The notes under the pieces: generated by a model
What the model was told of the DNA's origin: nothing
The model's database searches: none
The model's input: the letters and a program-made list of their open reading frames with translations, nothing else
Translations under genes and position numbers: made by a program
DNA from: JBCAXA01 sp039183535
GTDB taxonomy: Bacteria; Pseudomonadota; Gammaproteobacteria; Steroidobacterales; Woeseiaceae
Assembly: GCA_039183535.1 (NCBI GenBank)
Contig: JBCDBO010000003.1
Location: 54,389-118,388, forward strand
Length of the DNA: 64,000 nucleotides
Reading direction: 5' to 3'
Shown: positions 45,341-55,139 of the stretch, piece by piece
Numbering within the stretch: the stretch's first letter is position 1
How the letters are laid out: each line of letters begins with the position of its first letter

Positions 45341-46063
45341 ATGACCATTGAAACCAGCAACGTTAGCTATCACCTCGACGACGTTGAGTTTGCGGGTACT
45401 GTCGCCCGCGATCCGGCTTGGCAAGAACCCCGGCCCGTCGTTCTCGTCGGTCACGCATGGGCTGGCCGCTCGGCATTTGAAGACCAGCGTGCCGTCGCCA
45501 TCGCCGAGCTGGGTTATGTTGGATTCGCCCTTGACGTTTATGGCAAAGGCAAACTCGGCAACAGCGTCGAGGAAAACTCAGCATTGATGCAGCCGCTGTT
45601 GGACGATCGCGAACTACTGCAAAAGCGCCTGCATGCCAGCCTTAATACAGCCCGTGAACTAGAGTTCGTCGATGCGCGACGCGCGGCAATGATCGGCTAC
45701 TGCTTTGGCGGACTCTGCGCTCTGGACTTAGCTCGCACCGGTGCCGACATCAGCGGGGTCGTCAGTTTGCACGGTTTGTTCGCCGCACCCGATAACCATG
45801 CGGACACAACGATCAATGCACGTGTCTTAGCGCTGCACGGTTGGGACGACCCAATGGCGAAACCGGACACCGTATTGGCACTCGCTGACGAGATGAGCCG
45901 CAAAAGCGCGGACTGGCAACTGCATGCCTATGGCAATGCGATGCATGCGTTTACGAATCCTGACGCGAACGATCCGAACTTTGGAACGGTCTATGACGCG
46001 CATGCGGACCGCCGCTCATGGCAAGCGGTCGCTAACTTTCTGGCTGAGGGCTTCGACCAGTAA
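45341..46063 (+). CDS. dienelactone hydrolase family protein
   Basis: 240 residues. The cysteine nucleophile sits in MIGYCFGGLCAL, the usual C/S elbow of this family; ALHGWDDPMAK provides the aspartate and YGNAMHAFTNP the histidine. The opening VVLVGHAWAGRSAFEDQRAV is typical. It hydrolyses lactones or esters; a role after alkane oxidation is possible from its neighbour AlkB but is only a guess. The 3' end overlaps the convergent metalloprotease by 32 bases. Confidence 0.88.
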   Translation: MTIETSNVSYHLDDVEFAGTVARDPAWQEPRPVVLVGHAWAGRSAFEDQRAVAIAELGYVGFALDVYGKGKLGNSVEENSALMQPLLDDRELLQKRLHASLNTARELEFVDARRAAMIGYCFGGLCALDLARTGADISGVVSLHGLFAAPDNHADTTINARVLALHGWDDPMAKPDTVLALADEMSRKSADWQLHAYGNAMHAFTNPDANDPNFGTVYDAHADRRSWQAVANFLAEGFDQ

Positions 46064-47438
46064 GTCGGCGTTGCCATAGCTCCGGACGAATCGACGCAAG
46101 TTCCGCATCGCGCTCGTAGCTCACCGACTCACCAGTAACTCGGACACCGAGACGCTCGAGGATCGATTCGGTGTCCGGAAACCCAGGCTCTGTCGCGATC
46201 GCTTCGAGCAACGGTACAAACAACGGCGCGTCGAGTTCAGCGTCGAGCGCAGCGAGGAAAGTACCCGCCGATGCTGACGCTCGGTTGTCGTTCGCCTGCG
46301 CGTAGCTTGCCAGCACAGCAGGCAGTGAACGTTTGTTTGCGGTTCGCGCACGCAGCTCGACATCGGCTGCCAGTGCCAGCGCGGCACCGGCCCAATAGAC
46401 TTTCATTCGGCTACCAGACTGGCCTGCCGTTTCAGCGGGTGATAATTCCGGACGTGCGGCGCGGCCGCGCGCAAAGCCGGCCGTCATCTCGCGCCAAACG
46501 CGATCTTCCGACCAGGCGCCGCCCGAAGCCATCAGTACATTTTGCAAGTAGGTCGCAAACCCCTCGCCAATCCAGCGCTCGCGTATCCGTGGCATAACCA
46601 AGTGGGCAAGTTCGTGTGTTGCGGTCCAATCGTCGTTGAGATCGGCGAGCGAGCGCTGCGGATCAACGTAAAAGCGCACGGCCGGCGCTTCCGTCCGTGT
46701 AACCATACCAAACGGAACCGGCGACTTGACGCGGTCACTTGCTGCGTCGAATAACAGCACTTGCACGTCGTTAACGATAAGGCGCTCGAACTGCGTCGCA
46801 ACGTTAGCGGCGCTGGCGCGTAACCATTGCTGCAGCTTGTTGTGAGTCGCCGAATCTTGCGTACCGAGATAGGCAATCCGCAGGGTGCCGAGTGGTGTTG
46901 TCAGGCGTGACTGCGCGAATCGCCCGAAGACGACAACCGGCGTGCCGCTGCGATCGCCACCGCCAACGCGGCGAAAGCCGCTCGCGCCACGACTTTGCCA
47001 GGGCGCCGAGACGACGGTATCGGGAGGAATTCGAAAATCGATGTCGATATCGGCGAAGCGTTCGGCACCGGTCAGAAGCCAATGGCGCGGATCGGTCAAG
47101 CGTGCCACGCTGGAGGCGGCATCACTAAGACCGCGTCGTCCGGTCAGCTCAGGCAATGACGTGAAATACCGAACGCAACGAACATCGGCCAGCAACGTTG
47201 CACGCCGCCCGGTCGTTGTCGCGACAACGGCCGGCGCGTTATCGCATGACGTGAGCTTCGACAGCAATGCTGTCGCTGCGGACGACGACGCTGTAAGCGT
47301 TGGTATCGCATCATTGGCCGATAACTCGACGACCGCGCTTGCCAGCGATGGATCTACCGTGACTGTCGCACGCAGTGCCGCGTTGGCGAGCGATATCGAC
47401 GACACCAACAGCAAAACGACTCGGACGAAAAACCCCAT
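46032..47438 (-). CDS. exported gluzincin metalloprotease (peptidase MA-like)
   Basis: 468 residues from the ATG at 47438, which gives a clean signal peptide (RVVLLLVSSISLANA). Zinc motif HELAHLVMPRIRERWIGEGFATYLQNVLM: two histidines, catalytic glutamate, and the third ligand glutamate 16 residues later, as in peptidase MA and M61-like enzymes. The N-terminal half is beta-rich (VTVDPSLASAVVELS). The substrate is unknown. An ATG at 47474 is an alternative start. The gene is divergent from the PHP gene and overlaps the convergent dienelactone hydrolase by 32 bases. Confidence 0.75.
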   Translation of the reverse strand: MGFFVRVVLLLVSSISLANAALRATVTVDPSLASAVVELSANDAIPTLTASSSAATALLSKLTSCDNAPAVVATTTGRRATLLADVRCVRYFTSLPELTGRRGLSDAASSVARLTDPRHWLLTGAERFADIDIDFRIPPDTVVSAPWQSRGASGFRRVGGGDRSGTPVVVFGRFAQSRLTTPLGTLRIAYLGTQDSATHNKLQQWLRASAANVATQFERLIVNDVQVLLFDAASDRVKSPVPFGMVTRTEAPAVRFYVDPQRSLADLNDDWTATHELAHLVMPRIRERWIGEGFATYLQNVLMASGGAWSEDRVWREMTAGFARGRAARPELSPAETAGQSGSRMKVYWAGAALALAADVELRARTANKRSLPAVLASYAQANDNRASASAGTFLAALDAELDAPLFVPLLEAIATEPGFPDTESILERLGVRVTGESVSYERDAELASIRPELWQRRLTGRSPQPES

Positions 47439-47488
47439 ATGCGGTCGGACAGCGAATAGCGGTATGGATTCCATCGTACAATGGATTG

Positions 47489-48313
47489 ATGAGGGTTGAC
47501 TTACATACACATTCAACCGCGTCTGACGGCTCACTCAGTCCAGCAGAATTGGTCGCCGCCGCCGCAAACGCAGGTGTCGATATTTTGGCGCTTACTGACC
47601 ACGATACGATCGATGGATATCTTGGTATCTGTGACGTCACCCTGCCTCTTCGGCTCGTATCTGGCGTCGAACTGACGGTGAAATGGTCACGGCGCGATAT
47701 ACATATTGTGGGACTGGCGTTTGATGCCGCCGACGCGAATTTGACGGCCCTGTTGGCTCGACAACACAAAGCCCGTTTTGAGCGAGCGCGGGCGATAGCG
47801 AAACGGTTGGCGCAACGCGGGATGCCGGACATGTTGCGCGCTGCGACGGCAGCAGCCAACGGCCAAGCACCGGGGCGCGTCCATTTCGCACGCTGCTTGG
47901 TCGATGCTGGCGTGGTACCAACGTTGCGGCGCGCGTTCCGGCAGTACTTAGGTGACGGGAAACCGTGCCATGTTCGCGGCGACTGGGCTCCACTGACGGA
48001 GGCGATTGACTGCATCAGCAGTGCCGGTGGGGTCGCGGTGCTCGCCCACCCACTAGGCTACCGGCTGACCGCAACCGGATTAATGCAGTTGGTCGACGAC
48101 TTTGCCGCGGCCGGTGGCCACGCCGTCGAATGGTCCGACACGCTCGATCAGGCGGCGTTGGCGAAGCGCCTGCACCAGCGTATATCGGCGCACGACTTAG
48201 CGGTTTCGTCCGGATCGGACTACCACGGCGACGGTCAACCGTGGCGCCGACTCGGGCGCATCGACAAAGTGCCAGACGACCTCCGAACGGTGTACGCCGA
48301 CTGGCGCCGTTGA
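47489..48313 (+). CDS. PHP-domain phosphoesterase (RNase AM / YciV-like)
   Basis: 274 residues from the ATG at 47489. RVDLHTHSTASDGSLSP is the first metal-binding PHP motif (HTH), ILALTDHDTIDGY is the second, RLVSGVELTVKW the third, and VLAHPLGYRLT and GSDYHGDGQPWRRLG the later ones. The set matches the YciV/TrpH group, which hydrolyses 3',5'-nucleoside bisphosphate and acts as a 5'-3' exonuclease on RNA ends. It is usually near trp genes in enteric bacteria; none is here. Confidence 0.9.
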   Translation: MRVDLHTHSTASDGSLSPAELVAAAANAGVDILALTDHDTIDGYLGICDVTLPLRLVSGVELTVKWSRRDIHIVGLAFDAADANLTALLARQHKARFERARAIAKRLAQRGMPDMLRAATAAANGQAPGRVHFARCLVDAGVVPTLRRAFRQYLGDGKPCHVRGDWAPLTEAIDCISSAGGVAVLAHPLGYRLTATGLMQLVDDFAAAGGHAVEWSDTLDQAALAKRLHQRISAHDLAVSSGSDYHGDGQPWRRLGRIDKVPDDLRTVYADWRR

Positions 48314-48340
48314 GCGACGCAACGGATACAAAAAACAGCG

Positions 48341-48961
48341 ATGACAATCGATTTTTTGACGGCAGCGGACTACGCCGGCGTTGTAGTTTTTGCAGCGAGT
48401 GGCGCACTCGCCGCGGCCCGTAATTCAATGGATATCTTCGGCTTTTGCGTGATCGCGCTGATAACAGCCGTTGGTGGTGGCACGCTGCGCGATCTCGTGT
48501 TGGGTGAGCCGGTGTTTTGGATCGAGCGCAACAGCTATGTGCTGCTCGCGCTGTCGTCAGCCGTTGTTGTTTTCTTCGCGGAGTCGGCGATTAGCTCGCG
48601 CCTGCGTTTGTTGACGTGGCTAGATGCGGTCGGACTCGCCTTATTCGCATCGCTCGGTGCGTCCAAAGCCATAGGCCTCGGCGCAACACCGCTGATCGCC
48701 GTCATGATGGGCATTGTCAGCGCCGTGTTCGGCGGCATTATTCGCGACGTCGTCTGTAACGAAATACCGCTGATCCTAAAACAAGAGGTTTACGCCAGCG
48801 CAGCATTTGGTGCTGCGGCAATCGTTGTCGCTCTCAACGGGATCGGAATTGATCCGATGCTAGTCATCGCTATCGGAACCGCACTCGGTTTCGCAATTCG
48901 GGCCTGCGCGATTGTGTTCGGATGGTCGTTACCGTCACCTGAGCGACGGCCTCCGCACTAA
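48341..48961 (+). CDS. TRIC-type (YicG/UPF0126) cation channel protein
   Basis: 206 residues with seven hydrophobic helices in two repeats: FAASGALAAARNSMDIFGFCVIALITAVGGGTLRDLVLG and its copy FASLGASKAIGLGATPLIAVMMGIVSAVFGGIIRDVV. The GGG-T-RD kink in each repeat is the mark of the bacterial trimeric intracellular cation channel family in the inner membrane. It follows the PHP gene by 27 bases in the same direction. Confidence 0.93.
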   Translation: MTIDFLTAADYAGVVVFAASGALAAARNSMDIFGFCVIALITAVGGGTLRDLVLGEPVFWIERNSYVLLALSSAVVVFFAESAISSRLRLLTWLDAVGLALFASLGASKAIGLGATPLIAVMMGIVSAVFGGIIRDVVCNEIPLILKQEVYASAAFGAAAIVVALNGIGIDPMLVIAIGTALGFAIRACAIVFGWSLPSPERRPPH

Positions 48962-48977
48962 CCCAATCAAGCTGGCC

Positions 48978-50411
48978 TTACTGCAGCTCGATACCGAGCG
49001 CCGGCAGATCGAGCGTTGCCGCTTCGTAGTTGACGGCCGCTATGACGGCATCAAGGCGCGCGTTCAACAATTGAATTTCAGAATTTGCCGTGTTTTCTTC
49101 GCGGATATTGACGAGAAAGAAATCGCTAGCACCGGCAGCAAAACGGCGCGACTCCGCCTCACGTAGCGTCATCAACTGGGTGACCTCCTGAGACGCCAAC
49201 TCGTACAGCTGCAGGGCGTAAAAGCGTTGCACTTCGATAGCGACCAGCGATTGCTCAACCGTATCGCGTAGCTGCTGCGTCTCAAGCTCAAGTGCGGCCA
49301 GCCGATCGCGCTCCTGCGCAAGTCGTGCTCTGGCTTCGCGCCGAGCGAGCGGTACCGAAAACGTTAGCCCAACGATCGTATCGGTTGAGTCGCGCGAATT
49401 ACCCCCTTCAGCGACAGCGCCGAGACCATGCGCCAATTCAACGTTGACATCGAGACGCGGCCGGATCGAATTCTCCCGTAACGCAATTCGCGCTCGGCTG
49501 CGCGCCATCGCGTTTTGCAGTGCGGCCAACTCGGGGTGACGTGCCAGCACGGACTCAAGTTGTGCTGTGTAGTCCGTCGGCAGTGCGGTCGGCTCTGGCT
49601 CGGGACCGAGATCGGCTGGCATTTCCGGGAGTTCGGGGCTACGCATCTCGCCGGCTTGATCGCGAACAAAAAATGCCAACGTATTGGCAGCGAGGGCGAG
49701 ATCGCGTTCTGCACGAACGACCAACGCACGGCGCCGGGTAATGTTCTGCAGGTTTTCCGTCAGAAAAATGGCCGCTCGCGCGCCCTCACGGATCTCACGC
49801 TCAAGACCTTCATTGCGGTCCTCCGCGTTTGCCAACAGTCTACGGTAAATGTCGAGTCTCTGGCCGGCGGCAACCCAGCGCCAGTAGGCAACACTTGCCT
49901 CGCGGGCCAGCCCGATACGAACGAGCAACAACTCCAGTTCCGATGCACGCAGCGTAAATTCGGCGTCCGCTAGCGCAAACCGTCGCGGATCGATATCGCG
50001 ATCTCGTAATAGCGAGAACAAAACGCCCAACTTGGCCTGCCCGCCGGTGTTCGTAAAATACTCATCCTCGTAAATAGGAAAGAAACCGTCTGACAGGCGG
50101 TACTGGCCATAGACACTGGCACCGAAATCGCTGATCGGTTTGTTCGCTTTAAACGTCTGCGCCCGACCGTCCCAGAATCCACCCAAACGGTTGTAGCTGT
50201 CGCCGCTGAAAACAAGATCGAATGCACCTTGCGCCGCCTGTCGCTCGCCGGTAGCAACGCGAAGATTGGCAAGGGCTCGCAAGATCGTCGGAACATGTTG
50301 TTGCGTGGATCGGCGGACCTCCGTGAGCGTCAGCTCATCGGCGCGTGCAGTAGCCAGTAAAACTAAGATCCCGAGCGCACCCCAAACAAGCGGTGTTTTG
50401 CTAGCTACCAT
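48978..50411 (-). CDS. TolC family outer-membrane efflux protein
   Basis: 477 residues from the ATG at 50411 (a TTG 12 bases upstream also fits). A signal peptide (LGILVLLATARA) is followed by two long coiled-coil and barrel halves typical of TolC: LVLRASELELLLVRIGLAREASVAYWRWVAAGQRL in the first and RLAALELETQQLRDTVEQSLVAIEVQRFYALQLYELASQEV in the second. It forms the outer-membrane duct of the three-gene export operon 48978-53177; the start overlaps the HlyD stop by 11 bases. Confidence 0.88.
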   Translation of the reverse strand: MVASKTPLVWGALGILVLLATARADELTLTEVRRSTQQHVPTILRALANLRVATGERQAAQGAFDLVFSGDSYNRLGGFWDGRAQTFKANKPISDFGASVYGQYRLSDGFFPIYEDEYFTNTGGQAKLGVLFSLLRDRDIDPRRFALADAEFTLRASELELLLVRIGLAREASVAYWRWVAAGQRLDIYRRLLANAEDRNEGLEREIREGARAAIFLTENLQNITRRRALVVRAERDLALAANTLAFFVRDQAGEMRSPELPEMPADLGPEPEPTALPTDYTAQLESVLARHPELAALQNAMARSRARIALRENSIRPRLDVNVELAHGLGAVAEGGNSRDSTDTIVGLTFSVPLARREARARLAQERDRLAALELETQQLRDTVEQSLVAIEVQRFYALQLYELASQEVTQLMTLREAESRRFAAGASDFFLVNIREENTANSEIQLLNARLDAVIAAVNYEAATLDLPALGIELQ

Positions 50412-51420
50412 TGCGGTTCGCAAAATCCGGTGGGAAGTTATTCAGCTGACGCCATATTTCGTAACCCACAGTGACCTGCCCAAGTAGCACCCAACCCTTG
50501 ACGTTCGCGCCAAATCGGACGAAGCCCGCATCGGGCCACGGGTTTGGGTCGTCTTTGTCTTCGACAACAAGCACACGAAACTGGCCGTTTGTTCCGGCGG
50601 AGGCGTCGACCGCAGTGACGATACCGCCAAACGTACCCACGGCGATCGACGGCCAACCACTAAATTGAACGACCGGCCAACCCTCAAACTCCAAGCGAAC
50701 TTTGGCGCCCGGTTGCACCAAAGCGATATCGCGTCCATCGACGAAGAGCTCGACCGCACGCTCTATGTTGTCAGGAACAAACGTCGCCACGACCTGCCCC
50801 GAGTTTATGAACGTCGCGGCATCGCCAGCGTTCACGCGCAGAATGACCCCATCGCGCGGCGCCCGCACGGTTTGCACCGATTGGCGAGAGATATTGACGT
50901 CGAGACGACTGATTGCGGCTGCCGCTTCGGCGACACCCGCACGCAGCTCCTCGACGCGAATCGTTGCTTGTTCAAACTCGCGGCGCGCAGCAAGACCTTG
51001 TTCGAAGAGCTGCTCCGTACGACGCAGATCGATCTCGGCTGTATCGCGCGCTGCCATAGCCGCGTTGAGACGAGCGGTCAGTTGCGCTCTTTCGACCTCG
51101 AGTCGCTCAAGCAGCAGCGGGTCGTTATCGACAATCTTGACGATCGGATCGCCAACGGCAACGTGTGCGCCATCGCGTACGTACCACTCTTCAATACGCC
51201 CGGAAACTAAGGCGTTTATCTCTTGCAGCCGATCGTTCGGGTTCAACGCCGTGACCGAACCAGGACCCGATGTGGTTTGCACCCAAGGCACGAAGTACAG
51301 GAACAAAGCGAAGGCGACAATGGCAAAAACCAACATACTTGCCACAACACGCGCGACCCGTGGAATGCCAATCCGATTTAACGTCTTGAACGAATCGGCG
51401 TGATTCGTGAAGGCATCCAT
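50401..51420 (-). CDS. HlyD family periplasmic adaptor
   Basis: 339 residues. One N-terminal membrane helix (SMLVFAIVAFALFLYFVPWV), then LVSGRIEEWYVRDGAHVAVGDPIV, the first half-lipoyl motif, a coiled-coil hairpin (RLEVERAQLTARLNAAMAARDTAEIDL) and VRAPRDGVILRVNAGDAATFI, the second half. It joins the inner-membrane ABC protein to the TolC duct. ATG overlaps the ABC stop by one base (TGATG). Confidence 0.9.
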   Translation of the reverse strand: MDAFTNHADSFKTLNRIGIPRVARVVASMLVFAIVAFALFLYFVPWVQTTSGPGSVTALNPNDRLQEINALVSGRIEEWYVRDGAHVAVGDPIVKIVDNDPLLLERLEVERAQLTARLNAAMAARDTAEIDLRRTEQLFEQGLAARREFEQATIRVEELRAGVAEAAAAISRLDVNISRQSVQTVRAPRDGVILRVNAGDAATFINSGQVVATFVPDNIERAVELFVDGRDIALVQPGAKVRLEFEGWPVVQFSGWPSIAVGTFGGIVTAVDASAGTNGQFRVLVVEDKDDPNPWPDAGFVRFGANVKGWVLLGQVTVGYEIWRQLNNFPPDFANRNGS

Positions 51421-53177
51421 CAACTGACCACCTCAAGGGCGCCAGCCTCACTCTTCCCGAGTCGCGGCATTTCAGCGCGGCGCTCTGCTTCGAAGTCGTC
51501 AAATTCACGCCGTGAATCGAACACCGCTTGTTGTGTATGACCTAGATACAAGTAGCGATTTTCGCCAACATCACGGTCATGTTGGCTGAAAACCACGACC
51601 AGCGCGTCAGACTCGCGTTGCAACATATCCAGAGCCGCCCGCAACAACCGATCCGGCATAACGTCATAGAGTTCGCCGAGCACCAAGACCCGAGGTCGCG
51701 CAATGATCGCTGCCGCCAGTTTCAGCTGCATAGTCTCGGCGATCGACAACGGCCAACCCGTGGGCGCAATAGCTGTATCGAGGCCATCTTCTAAACGTGC
51801 GATTGTCGTGTCGAGTCCAACGGCCGTAAGGACCTCTAATATCTGCCGTGCACTCGAATCACGCGAGCAAAGACGCAGATACTCGCGAATGGTGAGCTCA
51901 ATCGTGTTGGGGCGATCGAGCACAATCACCTCGCGACGGAGTATGTGGGCTTTAATGGCGGAAAGATCATTACCACCAAGCACAACGATACCGGCATCCG
52001 GTGATTCATGCTTTTTTAAGAAATTGGTAAACAAGCGCTGCGATGTGTGGGTTGCTGCATGCGCGACAACGCGAGCGCCAGCCGGTAAGACAAAGTCAAA
52101 GCTGATCGCACTACCGCGGGTTTCGCCGCGGGCACTGACGAACTCGAGCGTCGTATCGCCATCGATCACATCATCGATACCGGTCAATTCTTCTTGCTCG
52201 ATATCGTCGAATAACGATAGCTCTTCGACAGCGGCGCACAAGTCGTAAAAATACGTAAGATACGTGCCGAGTTGCGAAAGACCGAAAAAAACCGCGGCCA
52301 GCACGAGTTCCGCGGCCACCAACTGTCCGATCGTTAGCTGACCCTGGATAACGAGCCAACCACCAAGCCCTAAAAGGCTCGCGCTGGCCAGCGCGTAGAT
52401 GAATAAAAACGAGATGGTCTGCGCGAAGTAATGCCCGAAATGGCGTTCGTGTTGCTTCATGTACGCCGCAGTCACTTCGTCGGTCCGTTGCAGAGCGCCG
52501 TCAATGTGGCGCTCGGTTTTGAAAAATCCGTTCGACGAGGCCAGACCTTCCAACCAGGCCGCTGCGTAATGCTTCTTGTGCGAGACTTCCAGCGAGCTCT
52601 TAATCGCGCGCTTACCCCAAATTGCCCAAACCATCCACAACGAAATCAACAAGACGAGGTTAAAAGCGAGAAAAACAGGGTGATACAGCGAGACCAATGC
52701 ACAGCCGACTAAGGTCTGCAAAATTATCGAGAATCCACCGACCAACAGGTACGGAATACGCTTCATCACGATGATGATGTCGAAGTACCGATTGAACAGC
52801 GGGCCCTTCTTATCATCGTCGAAAAACGGGTTACGGGCGTAAATAGCGCGTAGCGCAATCTCCGAGACCATACGCGCATAGAAGCGGCGACCGAACATAT
52901 CGACGAGGTGAATGCGCAGCGCGGCCAGCACACCACTGATGATTAACAAGCCGAACAGCGTTAGCGCCAAAATAAGCAATGGCGTCGTCAATCCGGTGTT
53001 GACGATTGAGTTGACCAACATCTGGACGGAAACCGGCACGGCCAGCGATAGCAAGCTGATCGCGATCCCGTAAAACACTGCCAACAAGTAGAAGTTCTTT
53101 TCCGGGCCGAGAATCCGGCCGAAATACATGGCAAGTTCGGGCAGCGAGCGCTGCTCCGTCATGGCGTGGTAGCTCAT
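51420..53177 (-). CDS. ABC-exporter-like protein with degenerate nucleotide-binding domain
   Basis: 585 residues. Residues 1 to about 320 form a six-helix type-1 exporter domain. Residues 340 to 560 align with an ABC ATPase, but each ATP motif is broken: the Walker A region (about 366 to 382) reads GARVVAHAATHTSQRL with no GxGKS/T; the signature LSGGQ (477-481) is LSIAE; Walker B (497-502) ends LVLGELY with glycine for the aspartate; the Q-loop glutamine is aspartate (VIVLDRPN). The overall alignment across the signature to Walker B is otherwise good. It is the first gene of an operon with HlyD and TolC. ATP hydrolysis by this chain is unlikely. Confidence 0.88.
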   Translation of the reverse strand: MSYHAMTEQRSLPELAMYFGRILGPEKNFYLLAVFYGIAISLLSLAVPVSVQMLVNSIVNTGLTTPLLILALTLFGLLIISGVLAALRIHLVDMFGRRFYARMVSEIALRAIYARNPFFDDDKKGPLFNRYFDIIIVMKRIPYLLVGGFSIILQTLVGCALVSLYHPVFLAFNLVLLISLWMVWAIWGKRAIKSSLEVSHKKHYAAAWLEGLASSNGFFKTERHIDGALQRTDEVTAAYMKQHERHFGHYFAQTISFLFIYALASASLLGLGGWLVIQGQLTIGQLVAAELVLAAVFFGLSQLGTYLTYFYDLCAAVEELSLFDDIEQEELTGIDDVIDGDTTLEFVSARGETRGSAISFDFVLPAGARVVAHAATHTSQRLFTNFLKKHESPDAGIVVLGGNDLSAIKAHILRREVIVLDRPNTIELTIREYLRLCSRDSSARQILEVLTAVGLDTTIARLEDGLDTAIAPTGWPLSIAETMQLKLAAAIIARPRVLVLGELYDVMPDRLLRAALDMLQRESDALVVVFSQHDRDVGENRYLYLGHTQQAVFDSRREFDDFEAERRAEMPRLGKSEAGALEVVS

Positions 53178-53353
53178 CTCGGGTACCGAAAATCCTTCAG
53201 CAATCAGCCCTGTGATTGCGCGCTGGGGCGCGATCTGCCGAACGGCCCCCGACGGTCGGCCCTTATAGTGTACCGAAGTTTAATCCTGCGGTTCAGCGCC
53301 GGCTGCCACAACATCAATTAGCTGCAGAATTGCGCAGGTTTTTTTGAGACCAA

Positions 53354-54148
53354 TCAGTCCGCACAGAGTTCAGCGTCACCGCCAATGAAACGTGCATCGA
53401 ACGTCTCTTCCGGTGACTGCGTGCGCACCAGCAAACGATCCTCAAGATCGATTTCGTAAACGTCGCGCCAGACGGTCAGTCGATCGCAGCTATCAGATCC
53501 CGCGAATTTCTCAACAACCACTCGAACCAATTCGTGTTCGAAACCATCGCTACTACGTCGAGTAACGCTCGACAACACCGCTTGCAACGCCGTGTTGTCG
53601 GGGCTGAAGGTCCACAGATACTCAATGGCGAATTTCACGTCCGCCAGATCTAGCGGTGTTCTATTCAATCGAGCGAGAACGGCGGCGTCCAATGCGTCAC
53701 GATCAAGCGCCGAACAGCGAAAGACACGTGAGCGAAGCACCGTTGGGTCGATAGCCTGTAAATCGAAACTTGTCTCGAAATACCACGGCGTGGAATCGGT
53801 CGCGACCATAACTGGCGCGGCAGCGAAGGTCGCGGCGTGGCGTTCGGTTAACGCCAGCGCCTCGGCGCTGCCGTCTCGGCACAAATCGGCATCACTAGCA
53901 TTCGCCGGATCGACGACTGCAGAGCGTACGTGAGCCGTCAGTGTCAACCGGTCCGGATACGGATCCATGTCGTTAAAAAAATCGGCGGGTCGAGACGCAG
54001 TGACACCGTACGCCGCGCGCGCCGCGCCGAGCGGATCGAGCGCGGTAATGACGGCATCGCTCGGTACGACCTCGCTCGTACCGCCACCGCACGCGGTCAA
54101 TGCGCTCAGTGCGGCAACCAGCCAGCCGATTTTCGATAGTCGCGACAT
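53354..54148 (-). CDS. hypothetical lipoprotein
   Basis: 264 residues. LVAALSALTAC is a strong lipobox followed by a GGGTSE tether. The mature part is acidic and has DIDGT-like features: PYPDRLTLTAHVRSAVVD, WYFETSFDLQAIDPTVLRS and a C-terminal SCDRLTVWRDVYEIDLEDRLL. It contains four cysteines in the mature part. No family is recognised. The gap to the ABC operon (53178-53353) holds no gene; the alpha/beta hydrolase operon lies 46 bases upstream. Confidence 0.7.
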   Translation of the reverse strand: MSRLSKIGWLVAALSALTACGGGTSEVVPSDAVITALDPLGAARAAYGVTASRPADFFNDMDPYPDRLTLTAHVRSAVVDPANASDADLCRDGSAEALALTERHAATFAAAPVMVATDSTPWYFETSFDLQAIDPTVLRSRVFRCSALDRDALDAAVLARLNRTPLDLADVKFAIEYLWTFSPDNTALQAVLSSVTRRSSDGFEHELVRVVVEKFAGSDSCDRLTVWRDVYEIDLEDRLLVRTQSPEETFDARFIGGDAELCAD

Positions 54149-54194
54149 GCCGAGGTTATCGGCAGCCGCCAGAACAAGTTGAACGCCGCCGCCA

Positions 54195-55139
54195 TTAGCG
54201 GCTCACGGCATCGAGAAGATGATTGGTAAACGCGACCGGGTCCTCGAGCATGACAAAGTGGCCTACCCCGGCCATTTCTACATAGCGCATATCGGTGACG
54301 GTACGACTCAAAAGGTCCACATCCGTCGGTTGGTAATCGGAGTTGATGACGATCATCGGTACCTTCAGAGCGGCTAGTTGGGGCATTGGATTATGTGCAC
54401 CTAGTGCCAACAAAGCGCCGCGACCAACTGCCGGTGGCGATGCTGCCATGTCACGGATAACAAAATCGCGTACCGCAGGCGCCGATGACTCAACGAACAT
54501 CGAACCCACGATCGACGTTACGGTACCGGCGTAATCGGCGTCGAGATTATCTAGGGTCGCACTGACCACAGCCGGCGGCAGAGTCTTATCCGGTTGACGC
54601 AAGGTATCGACGGCAACGATTCGTTCCAAGCGATCACCGAGTTTCGCGGCCGCGGCGACGACAACGTTGCCGCCCATCGAGTGGCCAACCAGCGTGACAC
54701 GGTCGAGATCGAGACCGACGACGACGCTTGCAACGTCCTCAGCGAAGGCATCGATCGACCATGCGGTGCGATCCTCGCCCGACTCGCCGTGACCAGCGAG
54801 ATCGAGCGTTACGACCCGAAACCGCTCAGCGAGAAAATCGCGCTGCAACTGCCAGTAACTACGATCACAGTTCCAACCGTGGACCAAGACGAGCGTCTGG
54901 TCGCCGTCGCCCTGATCATCGTAGTAGATCCACACACCGTCCGGCGAACGAAACGCGTTGTCCACTGCATGGGCCTCAGCATAGTTGGCATCCACCGGCT
55001 TGCTAACGGTTTCTGCCGCGCGGTCGGGGACTGTGTTATCGGTTTCCGGAACCGAAAAATCGCGATACGACCAAATCACGAATCCAGCGAGTGCGACGAG
55101 AATCAGAATCGCCGGCACCGTTCCTAAACGACTAAGCAT
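54195..55139 (-). CDS. membrane-anchored alpha/beta hydrolase
   Basis: 314 residues from the ATG at 55139. One N-terminal helix (VPAILILVALAGFVIWSY) anchors or exports it. LVLVHGWNCDRSYWQLQRDFLAE holds the oxyanion region, VTLVGHSMGGNVVVAAAA the nucleophile, and GVGHFVMLEDPVAFTNHLL the histidine. It is a serine hydrolase of unknown substrate. It overlaps its upstream neighbour, the membrane GST, by 8 bases, so the two are translated together. Confidence 0.85.
   Translation of the reverse strand: MLSRLGTVPAILILVALAGFVIWSYRDFSVPETDNTVPDRAAETVSKPVDANYAEAHAVDNAFRSPDGVWIYYDDQGDGDQTLVLVHGWNCDRSYWQLQRDFLAERFRVVTLDLAGHGESGEDRTAWSIDAFAEDVASVVVGLDLDRVTLVGHSMGGNVVVAAAAKLGDRLERIVAVDTLRQPDKTLPPAVVSATLDNLDADYAGTVTSIVGSMFVESSAPAVRDFVIRDMAASPPAVGRGALLALGAHNPMPQLAALKVPMIVINSDYQPTDVDLLSRTVTDMRYVEMAGVGHFVMLEDPVAFTNHLLDAVSR

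Noticed and set aside
51420..53177. The ABC gene as a pseudogene
   Set aside because: The frame is open over 585 codons, the membrane domain is normal and the operon is intact; only the ATP motifs have changed, which fits altered function better than decay.
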